From Durusdinium trenchii (Eukaryota > Sar > Dinophyceae > Suessiales > Symbiodiniaceae), in NCBI GenBank assembly GCA_963970005.1, contig CAXAMN010025650.1, positions 424,352 to 488,351 on the forward strand: a stretch of DNA of 64,000 bases. Reading direction: 5' to 3'. Made by a program: the position numbers and the translations under genes. Shown piece by piece: positions 1 to 9,281 of this stretch. Under the pieces are notes generated by a model. It saw only the letters and a list, made by a program, of their open reading frames with translations, searched no databases and was not told the DNA's origin. The stretch's first letter is position 1. Every line of letters begins with the position of its first letter.

Positions 1-845
1 AGAGCCTCGTAGTTTACAAGACGGACTGTTTTTCACATATGGCAAAATAAGTCAGGCCCTTGTCCGACATGATTTTGTCCTTGCGCTGAAGAGCTAAGGT
101 CACCCAGGATGACACATGTGCTGAAATCTCGCGGGAAACCTGCGTGAAGGCAGGTACAGGATTCAAGGGTTATCCGTTTCCACTGAGACTCACGGATCCA
201 TCCCATGTAAGAAGACATGTGCCCCAGAGAATGCGGGCAAGGGGAACATGCAAGAACTTGGAAAACTGGCTCCATGAAGCTTCCTCAAGTGACGGATTTT
301 CGGGGTGAAATATATAGCGGTCTGTTGGTTTGTAGTGCATGGCATTGCATTTCTGATAGTGGTATGTTGAAAAACCCAAGCTCTTTTGGCAGCACTCTTG
401 CAAGAACCGTTATTCCTAAACACCCTGTGTGCAGGCTGGATGTGGCTGGGCTGAGGGTGATCGTACCAGCCAACGCCATTGCTTTCCCTGCAAGCGATTG
501 CAGAGCTGGGCAGACGCGCAGAGGCTTTTCCATTTACTGTAGATGGACTGTGATTGCAGGTTTGCACAATTTTGCTCATAGGGCCGGAGATTAAGCTGAC
601 ACAAGCCATCACCAGCATCATACAGCTCTTAGGGTGATTTCATTTGCTTCGAAAGGCTGTGCTCGGCTGTGCATGGCGAATGTAGCCCAAGCACACGCGT
701 GTTTTCGGATCAAGGCCAGCGCTTGACCCTTGTGTGCTGGAAGCTGGCACCCAACCTGGCCCTACTCGTTATGACCTCGAAGCCTGTGGGTGTGTGCCAC
801 CACCAGCTCCGACGAAAGCGCCCAAGTCGCAGGCGAACGGCAGAA
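1..845. other. no supported gene
   Basis: Several short overlapping ORFs occur on both strands (for example + 217-594), but none has a recognisable motif, a clear splice context or composition unlike its surroundings. I see no RNA gene or repeat here. Confidence 0.5.
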
Positions 846-1036
846 CAACTTTATTTGAGTAGCTTCTTGCTACTAGTAGCGATACCAGGAGCCTTGTTCC
901 TAGTAGTAAGGCCAGGAGCCCCTAGTAACGTCCTTGCTCCTAGTAGTAAGGCCAGGAGCCCCTAGTAGCTTCTTGCTACTAGTAGTAAGGGCCTCCAACC
1001 TCCAACCTAGAAGCCTTTGTTACTAGTAGCTTCTAG
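846..1036. repeat. TAGTAG-family repeat cluster
   Basis: Runs of degenerate 17-22 bp units built on a palindromic CTACTAGTAG core, alternating variants such as CTAGTAGCTTCTTGCTA, CTAGTAGTAAGGCCAGGAGC and CTAGTAGCGTCCTTGCTC. Near 990-1010 the array passes into GGCCTCCAACC-type units, the signature of the 21-bp family seen at the right edge of the window, so the two families are mixed here. Confidence 0.85.
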
Positions 1037-1641
1037 CTGAACATACTTGTACCTTTACGGCCGAATCTGTTTTTTTCCTTGAGACATTTCTTCCTTTCCA
1101 TTTTTCCTCGACTGTTATTCCTTTTCTTTGTTTTTTTTCTTCAGACCCAATGTCCTTTTCTCAAATAGTAATACATATTTTTCTTTCTTTAATATACTCG
1201 TACTTTTTACATTCAAGGAGCCCTCACTGGGAGATTTTGAAGGGACTTTGGAAATCAGAGTGACTGTTTGAGAAACGATTATGAACCAAAGACCAAAGAC
1301 GTTTTGTTTTTGACACTTGTCAGTGAAGATGAAGCAGTGCGGTTGCTGCATCTTAGCACGTCTTGTACATGTGCTGCTTGTCAGGGAGCTCCCTTGTTGA
1401 TCTTGCTGCGGCTGGTTGCCTTCTTTGGTGCCATCGGGGCAGTTCCTTGGAGCAGCTGTGCCCCATCCAGTCCTTGTAGCCTCACATCGAATTAATTCCT
1501 ACAGCCTCACAAGATCTCACGGTGTTCTGGGATTTGCTTGGCATTTCAGACCTACAGCCTTTGAGACACCTTTTTGCACTTCTCCGAAAAGGCAATATAC
1601 TTCCAAGCTTGTGTGTTTTTCTGGGCCGTTCTGTCTCTCAG

Positions 1642-1788
1642 GGACTTACTTATTGCTACCGGGGCTACCGACAGCGGCAACGGCAACAACTCGAAGCTGA
1701 GATGTATATGCCCGCACCACACGTGCAGTTTCACACCTTCAACGACAGTGGCTATGTGCGATATGATGAGTCCGAGCCCTTCTCGTAG
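1642..1788 (+). CDS. C-terminal exon of an unknown gene
   Basis: A pyrimidine-rich tract and CTCTCAG acceptor lead into 48 codons ending in TAG. The peptide begins GLTYCYRGYRQRQRQQLEAE and ends YVRYDESEPFS. Its mixed, hydrophilic composition is unlike the low-complexity ORFs around it. A possible earlier exon lies near 1330-1380 (SEDEAVRLLHL), but I could not join the two. No family recognised; this could be chance. Confidence 0.35.
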   Translation, partial: GLTYCYRGYRQRQRQQLEAEMYMPAPHVQFHTFNDSGYVRYDESEPFS

Positions 1789-2097
1789 CAAGGCCCCACC
1801 AAACGATGAAACAACAGTAGATATTTTGGACACTCAACAAGCACGCTATTTCATCCATTTTCCCATAATTGGGGGGGCCTTTTGTACATAGCTGCCAAGA
1901 ACCCACTTGGCCAACCCATTTGGGCCTCAAATTCAGTGGGGCATTCAATGTGAGGAATTCTTGACAGTTCAATGAAGACAAACACCCTGCTTTCTTGAAA
2001 ACCACATCTTTCAGAATGCTGTAGCCTTTGAGTATTCTTTTAGCTGTTGCAGCTGGAAAGAGTGTGTGAAGTGCCTGTTAAATGTCAAATCAGAGGA

Positions 2098-2206
2098 CGC
2101 TACTAGTAACAAAGGGCATCGCTACCAGGAGCAAGAACGCTACTAGGGGCTCCTGGCATCCCTACTAGGAACAAGGTTTGCTAGTAGTAACAAGAAATAG
2201 ATAGAA
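2098..2206. repeat. TAGTAG-family repeat cluster
   Basis: About five units in the opposite orientation to the 846-1036 cluster (AAAGGGCATCGCTACTAGGA, GCTCCTGGCATCCCTACTAG). It separates the 1642-1788 exon from the next exon-like ORF. Confidence 0.8.
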
Positions 2207-2221
2207 TTGAAGTAATGTATT

Positions 2222-2497
2222 CCTAGAGCTCTTTCCTGTACCACCGGCAACTCACTGCATGATATCCAGAAGGATGTGAGCAGCATGAGACCGGAGCAGC
2301 ATCACAGCTTCGTGTATTTCCGTGACCTATCCGAGTATCCTCGCGACGTGAGCAGCTTCCTCGCAGTTGATGCCAAGAAAGGGACAGCCATTCGGGCGAG
2401 AGCACTTGGTATGAAATGTGCAACACTTGTTAATTCTAACCAGACTGAAGTCTTCTTGGGCTCTATGCAAGCGGGTCGCTTCAGGTTTGGCGGTTGA
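2222..2497 (+). CDS. exon-like ORF, unknown protein
   Basis: An open frame of about 90 codons ending in TGA at 2495-2497. It reads through FVYFRDLSEYPRDVSSFLAV, KKGTAIRARALGMKCATLV and EVFLGSMQAGRFRFGG. The even amino-acid usage suggests real coding sequence, either a host exon or a transposon fragment. There is no convincing start codon and no family is recognised. It sits directly after a repeat cluster. Confidence 0.35.
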   Translation, partial: PRALSCTTGNSLHDIQKDVSSMRPEQHHSFVYFRDLSEYPRDVSSFLAVDAKKGTAIRARALGMKCATLVNSNQTEVFLGSMQAGRFRFGG

Positions 2498-2821
2498 CCA
2501 ATTACCAGCCTACATGCCACAGGAGGGGCTCTTGAAGAATCCTTCACAAGTGATGCATTCATTAGGTTAAAGACACGCTTCACATATTGTTGCATCATGC
2601 ACGCTTAACATATTGTTGCATCATGTTGCTACTGGGGAGGGAACATGTAGGAAGGTTGAGTTTTTCTGAGAATTCAGAGTTTCACTGAAGTCTGTCCTCT
2701 TTTGAGGCTTTGTGGAGAAGCCACTCGAATGACTTGTTCAAGCAGGCCGCAGAGCAGAGAAGAGAGACATCTCCTCCAGCGGGAGAACTGTTTTACTTTT
2801 TTTGAAGGCATGTTCCTATGC

Positions 2822-2922
2822 CTATTACCTTCTTGTTACTAGTAGCAAGAATGCTACTAGTAGTAATGAATGCCCTTTGTTACTAGTAGCGATGCCCTTT
2901 GCTACTAGTAGCGTCACGATTT
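2822..2922. repeat. TAGTAG-family repeat cluster
   Basis: Contains the clearest 22-bp unit spacing of the family: TACTAGTAGCGATGCCCTTT followed two bases later by the next TACTAGTAGCG. Confidence 0.85.
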
Positions 2923-3400
2923 GTCCTAGAGATAACCGCCTTTCCTCGTGTTTGCGAGCTTTGTTCCTTTCTTATTTTTTTGTGCGCTTCTTTTCTGCTT
3001 TTAAACCTGTCCATTTTTCTCTTCATTCTTCTTTCTCCAGATCTCTTAGGAACTGTCTAGCTTAAGAGTTCTTTAAGAAAACTGTATAGGGCCAAAAGCT
3101 TCTTTGACGAACCTGACTTTCCTGGCCTCGCTCCCGCAAAAGCAGGCCAGGTGCCCTTACACGCCCCCATAGTCCATAGACCTAAAGAACTTCAGCATAG
3201 ATCCCAGGTAGCAAACACACCAAAACTTGTGAAGCTCCTTCTGATTTTTGTTTGTTAGATTTTGTTGGTTTCTTTTTTTTTGAGGAATTGAACTTGTAAC
3301 AGGCTTTGAGCTCTGATATTGATGCGGGGCAGTGTTGCTTGTGTGCTTGAGTGGTGAGCCACCAGTGTAGTTCACAGTCTGCAAGCCCGTCAAGAACGCA
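2923..3400. other. no supported gene
   Basis: T-rich sequence (2940-3050, 3240-3300) like the pyrimidine-rich stretches inside introns elsewhere in this window. Short ORFs only, none recognised. Confidence 0.5.
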
Positions 3401-3404
3401 AAAA

Positions 3405-3465
3405 AGCTCCTAGTAGCGTTCTTGTTCCTAGTGGCGATGCCCTTTGCTCCTAGTAGCGTCCTTGC
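3405..3465. repeat. TAGTAG-family repeat cluster
   Basis: Three degenerate units (CTCCTAGTAGCGTTCTTG, CCTAGTGGCGATGCCCTTTG, CTCCTAGTAGCGTCCTTG). Confidence 0.75.
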
Positions 3466-3595
3466 CCTAATACGTTCCAGCGTTCGCTGCTACAGATGAT
3501 ACTTTACCCAAAGGCAGAGGCAGTTTTTGCCTCGTTGTAGTGTCCCGTGCCAGTCACCCGTGGTGCCGGAGCTGAAAAGAAACAATTAGTTCTGG

Positions 3596-3797
3596 TTACT
3601 AGTAGTAAGGTGCCTCGTTGCTAGTAGCTCCTTGCTACTAGTAGCAGTGCCAGGAGCTACTAGTAGCTTGTTGCTACTAGAAGTAAGGTGCATAATATCC
3701 TTCGCTATTTGTTCTTGTTTCTACTAGTAAGGCACCTTGCTACTAGTAGCTTCTTGTTACTGGTAGTAGTGCACTTGTTCCTAGTAGCGATACACAA
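3596..3797. repeat. TAGTAG-family repeat cluster
   Basis: Around nine units over 200 bp, interrupted at 3689-3718 by unrelated sequence. Units with TTCTTGCTACTAGTAG and GTAAGGTGC endings predominate, a subtype also seen at 19.6 kb. Confidence 0.8.
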
Positions 3798-4534
3798 CAA
3801 CTCCAGTGTTTCTTGAACAGCACGGGTTGTATTTTTGAGAGCCGCAGTTAAGCCGCTTGCTCAAGGTCAGGATGGAGGTTGGACAGTCCTCCCTGAGAGG
3901 CACGAAGCTGAACCGAGATTTGGTCTTCCGAAGCCTTTTGCAGCACACTGGAATGAAAGCAAACGTTGGAATACGATAGCATTTTATTTAAGGCCACACT
4001 TCTATAGATCCAAGTGATTTGTAGATGAAGATTTTGAAGAAGAAATCTTTTGTTGAACAATCAACACCTTAGAGTTTAACATGTTTTTTTGGAAGGTACG
4101 ACTTCAGTCCCGCGCGGGCCTTGAATTTCAAGCTGGCTTGTTTTGTAGGTAGAGCATCCGTGAGCGTCCCAGGTCCAGAGACGAATCCATCCGAGAGGAG
4201 CCACGTTCGTAGGGCTTCCTCTTGTTGGATAGCGATGGCCTCCTACCTAATAGCAACCTCATGGCAAGAAAGAGCGACCTTGATTTTTCTATAGCGAGTT
4301 CAGACGAGTTCCACAACCTAAACCCTTTCAAGACCTTTTGCTTTAAAGAAACTTGTGTAAAATGATGGTAAATGAATACCGTGCAGAAGACGTAAACTCT
4401 ATTCAAAGTGTGAGGGGGGGCGTCTCTGTGCTCAAGTTAGGACCCACTCGCGGAGGCTTGCCCATTGGAAACGATGAGTAAGAAAAACCGCCTGCCTGGC
4501 TTGGACCGAGCTCTTGCCCTGAGGACAACAGCTT
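3798..4534. other. no supported gene
   Basis: Short overlapping ORFs on both strands (+ 3835-4017, - 4128-4406) without motifs or clear splice context. Confidence 0.45.
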
Positions 4535-4535
4535 A

Positions 4536-4676
4536 CTCCTTGCTGCTAGTAGCGATGCCCTTTGTTGCTAGTAGCATTCTTGCTCCTAGTAGTCAGGCCA
4601 GGAGCCCCGAACGTAGCGTCCTTGCTCCGTTCGTAGCGATGCCCTTTGCTCCTAGTAGCGTCCTCATGCTTGCTCC
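4536..4676. repeat. TAGTAG-family repeat cluster
   Basis: About six units. Two carry a CGTTCGTAGCG variant in place of CTAGTAGCG, one of the more diverged forms. Confidence 0.8.
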
Positions 4677-5158
4677 TTGCTGTTTGCCAGGCCTCATGCA
4701 AAAAAAAACGGCGCAAGAGGCCGGGTGCGGAAGAACCGTCTCCTGGCAACCTAAGAGCGATGGCCTGCATTTGCAGACTCTGCACCGTGCCCTTCTTGAT
4801 CCTTTTGCAATGGAATGCGCAGGATGGGTGAACGAATAAGCCTTCGTATGCGCTGAATCGCTCTTGAAGCTGCAAAATATTGAGTTGTTTTCGCAGCAGA
4901 GTTGCAGTGTGTCTCTGTGTGTGTGCGCAGCTTCAAAGCAGAGAAACCTCACAACTCAATGAGCACGGCATCCACATCCAACTTTGAATCCGGCGGTGCG
5001 GCTCAAGCTGTTTTGGGATTTTAATCCGAGCATTTTCCATAGCTCAAACCAGAGCATTTTTCATGGCTCAAACAATGGCTAGCTTTCATGCAGGCTGTCT
5101 TGAGAGTTTTACAAGGTGTCAGAAGCTACTGTGGTGTTCTTTTGGATTGTAATTAGAT
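4677..5158. other. no supported gene
   Basis: Several overlapping short ORFs in different frames at 4546-4952, none recognisable. AGAGCATTTTYCATGGCTC-like sequence is repeated once at about 5030-5080. Confidence 0.45.
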
Positions 5159-5159
5159 T

Positions 5160-5362
5160 GGAAAGGGCATCGCTACTAGGAGCAAGGACGCTACTAGGGG
5201 GCTCCTGGCCTTACTACTCGGAGCAAAAAGCTACTAGCGGCTCCTGGCATCGCTACTGGGAGCAAGGACGCTACTAGGGGCTATTTGCTACTAGTAGTAA
5301 TGCCATTGTTACTAGTAGCTTCTTGCTCCTAGTAGTAAGGCCAGGAGCCCCTAGTAGCGTCG
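5160..5362. repeat. TAGTAG-family repeat cluster, mixed orientation
   Basis: Units run in reverse orientation to about 5280 (GCATCGCTACTAGGAGCAAG, GGGGCTCCTGGC), then switch to forward orientation (TACTAGTAGCTTCTTGCTCC). The cluster is therefore a head-to-head array with potential to fold back on itself. Confidence 0.85.
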
Positions 5363-6051
5363 GGGCCTGTGAATCCAAAAAGCGCGAGGCCGTCGAAACA
5401 ACGCTTGGCTTCCAAGTGCTGCTGTCCTTGGCGCAGCTTGCGTTGCGTGCCTTGGATTGAATAGGAGGATTTATTTGTAACACGCTGTGGTCTCTGAAGG
5501 CCTTGAAACTAAACCTACTGTTACATCTGCCCCAGGAACCACTTCTGTATCAGTCTATATTTATCATGAAAATCGATATGATTCATTCACCTTATCACAA
5601 GATCTAATCCTCACTTACTGAACCAACCTCCTTTGCCCAATGTCCTAGTCAAAACAAATGATTCAAGATGACACGTTTTCACATGCCAAACGCCCCCCCA
5701 AAAAATTGCAGAAGCTATTTCATTAATATATCCCGTACATGGATCATCATATACATATAATGCCCTTTCTCACAACGGAAACCTGTACGGCCGCATTCCG
5801 TCACTACTTGTTGGGCCAATTTCAACAACACCATTGCAATCTTCTCCGAAGATCTTCCAGAGATTATTCATGATTATTCATAGACCATTACAACAGCATT
5901 GCATCGTGTGATTTCATGAACAGCACAGTTTTGAGTTTCCGTGGTGAGCAAAATAAGACTGATGACCAGCACTCTCGTGAGTAGTTTCATATTGCCTTAG
6001 GCTTTAGGACATTTTCAGCCTCACCCGACATGTGGATAGTGCCATCGAGCC
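5363..6051. other. no supported gene; upstream flank of the ankyrin-like gene
   Basis: AT-rich sequence with no credible ORF. Any promoter of the gene beginning at 6052 would lie here, but I see no motif I would name. Confidence 0.45.
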
Positions 6052-7150
6052 ATGAAGAAGCCTGCATCGAAGAAGGCTCCTCAGAAGGCTCTGGCAATGA
6101 AGACACTACCGAAACAGACATCTGCGCAGAAGGGTGCCAAGCGTGGTGCCAAAAAGAAGCCCGCTGGTAAGAAGTCCATGAAGCAGCTTTCGAGCAACAA
6201 GACGGGCAAAACGGTCATGAAAAAACCTGGGGCCGTGACTCACAAAAGACCTGCAGCGAACATGTTGGATGCCATTGTGAAGGCAAAAAGTATGAGAGCC
6301 TTCAAGGCAGCAGTTGACAAAGTTGCAGACGTTAATCGACTTTCAAGGAGCCTGTGACTTTGCAGGGCCCGTGAAGTTCAAGAATGTTCAAGTGCTGAGC
6401 TGTGCTAAAACTAGTTTGTTTCCACTTCTTGTTGCAGCAGATTGGAAGGTGGGTTGCTTTGTGGTTGTAAGCCAATGGCGCCAGTTCATGCCCCTGCCTG
6501 AGGACGCATCGTCAGTGGCTCCTTGACTTGGTCTATTTTGATGGTCCAGACAGTGAAGAGAAGCTTGAACTCCTTCTGGACGCGGGCCTGGACGCCAACA
6601 TGTCAGGGCTATTGTATTCGTCAGTTTTTGGTTCTGGCGGGTGCATGAGATTGCTTTTGGAATTTGGTGCCGATCCCCTTGGTGACCGCGCGCACAATCC
6701 TCATGCTCGTTGCCCTTTTCTAGCCGCAGCTGATGAAGGAAATCCAGGGAAGGTGATGCAGACGTTCGACCTGAAGGCTCGGAATTGTCAGGGTTTGAAG
6801 GCATTTTTTCGAAAAAATGCAATGTATCCTTTGCATTCAACTTTGTTTAAAGTTGTTTGAGTGTTGTGGATTATACAGATTACTCCCGGCGTGGACACCA
6901 ATAACAAGAATGCCATTGATTGAGAATGCCCGTGTTCGACCTTTTTTCCAGATCTCAGGAGGCGCTCTTTGCTCATCCCAACTATGAAGAGACGGCAGAA
7001 GAAGTCTGGAAACACACCATCGAACGGATGCATGAAGACCTGCTGGAGCAGCATGGACGAGCTTCCTACCCGAGAGCGAAGAAATGGCTTAGGGAAGCGC
7101 TCTTGCAATATGTGGATGTTGATTACAAGAACATGGCTCATGGCGCTTGA
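6052..7150 (+). CDS. basic N-terminus plus ankyrin-like protein, multi-exon
   Basis: The first segment, from ATG 6052 to about 6350, encodes some 95 residues rich in Lys, Ala and Pro (MKKPASKKAPQKALAMKT; AKRGAKKKPAGKKSMKQ), resembling histone H1 or HU-like basic tails. After one or more short introns that I could not fix exactly (candidate acceptors TTGCAG at 6437 and CGTCAG at 6515), a frame covering 6516-6800 reads KLELLLDAGLDANMSGLLYS, CMRLLLEFGADPLGD and PFLAAADEGNPGKV, with the LL..GAD spacing of ankyrin repeats. A last segment, 6932-7150 (ALFAHPNYEETAEEVWKHTI to VDYKNMAHGA, TGA), is probably its C-terminus. Basic tail plus ankyrin suggests a nuclear or chromatin role, but that is inference. 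Exon joints are uncertain, and the basic part could be a separate small protein. Confidence 0.45.
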
Positions 7151-7185
7151 AGAATCTTCTGCCGAAATAGAAAAAGGACTTTAAG

Positions 7186-7256
7186 GAACCTACTAGCGAT
7201 GGCCTCCACCCCAAGAGCGATGGCCTCCACCCGCCTACACCCTAATAGCGATGGCC
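7186..7256. repeat. GGCCTCCAACC-family repeat cluster
   Basis: Three to four units of the 21-bp type, here mostly with ACCC in place of AACC (AGCGATGGCCTCCACCC), immediately downstream of the ankyrin-like gene. Confidence 0.8.
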
Positions 7257-7442
7257 TCCCACATTTTCTGCTGTGTCCCTTGAAGTCCTTTTGGCTCATG
7301 GCGCTTGAGGAATCTTGAGCTCTTGAGCATCGTTGTGTCATGTTGTGACAACACTCGTGTTTGCTCCTCGAAAGAGAAAAGGTGCTTGGAGCGCGCAAGT
7401 TACACATTCGCTTGAGGGCACAGTTCGGCGTTGACTGCCAGT

Positions 7443-7905
7443 CCAGCTCTTTCCCTCACTGAGGTGCTTGCATGCACCAAGTGCATTTGTTGGCCAGAGC
7501 GAGCCTCGATATTTTTTTTGTATGTTGTCAGACTCCTTTGACGAGCTTTCATTTGGAACTGTTGCATTGGTCTTGCATCTAATTGTTCTAATTGTTTCAA
7601 TTTCTGTTCAATCCCTCGTTTTGTTAATTCCATTTCCCTGTGTTTGCCAACTCCCAGAGTTTTTTCATGAAGACGAGGCGACCACCTTTGAGGGTATCCA
7701 ATCCGCCAACAGTGCGCCCGACACTTTACATGTCGGAGCTGCAGACAAGGGGATGTGGAAGGAAAGGGACATCACTTGGAAATCACATATTTTGACATCA
7801 CCAAGCTCTAAATGCCTTTGTCTCTTTTTCACACTACTAGCATACTGCCGTCGACGCTTTTTTTGGTATCATGCGTATGTAGTCAATCCCAAGTTCTGTA
7901 GTTAG
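7443..7905 (+). CDS. unassigned exon-like ORF
   Basis: Two exon-like patches share an open frame. Near 7465-7500 it reads LHAPSAFVGQSEPR. At 7660-7800, after a CTCCCAG acceptor, it reads EFFHEDEATTFEGIQSANSA then AADKGMWKERDITWKSHI. The second patch could equally be read in another frame (MKTRRPPLRVSNPPTVRPTL), which is basic and presequence-like. It lies 1.4 kb upstream of the first VIPP1 exon that I can recognise, so one patch could belong to that gene's missing leader; I cannot show it. Confidence 0.2.
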
Positions 7906-8447
7906 GTGACCGGTGTTGACGGTGCGCAAATGGGATTAGAACATACTGCATTTATGTACCTTTGCTGGCTATTTCAGTGTTTGAAATGGAAGACAGACAT
8001 GTGTTGAATCATGTCTTTACACTGTAGATATGAAACACATTAAATTGTCTTTTTTGTGCCCCCCCTTTTCATAGAATGCTTCCAGCGCTTGCTGCTGTTC
8101 TTAGAAGCTCAATTTCACACTTCAGGCCTTGGAGAGAATATGCTTGTTAGAGGACATATGGTCTGAAGGTTCAAAGAAACACATACAGAAAGGAACAAGG
8201 AAACTTGACATTTTTAGAGTAATAAGCAACGCATTCTAGAGTTGAGGCCTTCCTAAGAGCATTTTTTGTTGAAGAAGTGTTCTTGTTAGACATTCAAGGC
8301 ACACACCTCTTTAGAAAGATCCTCCCCTCCCAAGTAGCATTGTTATCAGGGCTAAGTAGGCAGCTCATCAGCTTTAGCTTCAACTAATTGATGAAACTTA
8401 TTTCAGTGAAGTCCTGTCGCCAATGACATTGGTCTTTGGTGATACTA
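7906..8447. other. no supported gene
   Basis: AT-rich intergenic or intronic sequence with no ORF of interest. Confidence 0.5.
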
Positions 8448-8536
8448 GTAGCTTCTTGCTACTAGTAGTAATGCCAGGAGCTACTAGTAGCGTCCTTGCT
8501 CCTAGTAGCGATGCCCTTTGTTACTAGTAGTGTCCG
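8448..8536. repeat. TAGTAG-family repeat cluster
   Basis: Four units beginning TACTAGTAGCTTCTTGCTAC and ending TTACTAGTAGTGTC. Confidence 0.85.
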
Positions 8537-9281
8537 GGTGTAATTAGTAATACATGTTTACATGCTCTTGAAAGACAATCCAAGTACTCGGGTGCCTCGG
8601 GCACCAATCTCAACTACCAATGCAATTCGACAGAGAGATCGACCAGAGGGAAAGCTTGTTCCCAAACAAACTTCTGCCTCATACTTGGGAATCTATATGG
8701 ACGGAAGTGTTTGCTAAATGAGCATAAATCATGAACAGGTTAAGTGCATCAAAGAGACTTCAGCTTTTTCTGGGACACATCCGACACCTCTGTAAATGGT
8801 ATTTTTTAATACTGGCTTGAGTGCATTCAGAAACGCATTCTACTTTTGTTGACAAACCAATGTATGACGAGCATTAGCAAACACACGGAGACAAGCGGGT
8901 GGACACATGGGACTTGTTCGATCCTCTAGCCTTAGACAATGTTTGCGCACTTTGCGGCTTGGAGGGGTGCTTTTCCTCGTTTTTTTTACATGACCAGTTC
9001 ACAACAATCATATCAACCTTATTGACTTTCGATAATGTTGAGCACATGAGACTGAGCCAGATGAATCAATGTGCTTTTTGAGTTGTCTATTTTTCATCGT
9101 GAGGGCTTGCATTCCATGCCTTCATCTCAACAGAATTTTGTGGGTTTTGTTGTTGGGTGTGCGGAAGCAGTTCTACGCAGCAGAGTGCGTTGCCGGATCG
9201 TTTCTTATTCTGGTTCTTTCCAAAGTGTAGAGCTTTTTCGTTGGAAGCCCGCATACTGACCAGCTGTGCACTGGCCGCCAG
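8537..9281. other. no supported gene; likely leader-side sequence of VIPP1
   Basis: No recognisable coding segment. The start codon and plastid presequence of the VIPP1 gene must lie here or further upstream, so an unrecognised exon is expected. Confidence 0.35.

Noticed and set aside
7279..7313. TTTTGGCTCATGGCGCTTGA as a spliced-leader relic
   Set aside because: Shares only a short core with the dinoflagellate spliced leader, and the GGCTCATGGCGCTTGA part is simply a second copy of 7135-7150 from the gene just upstream.
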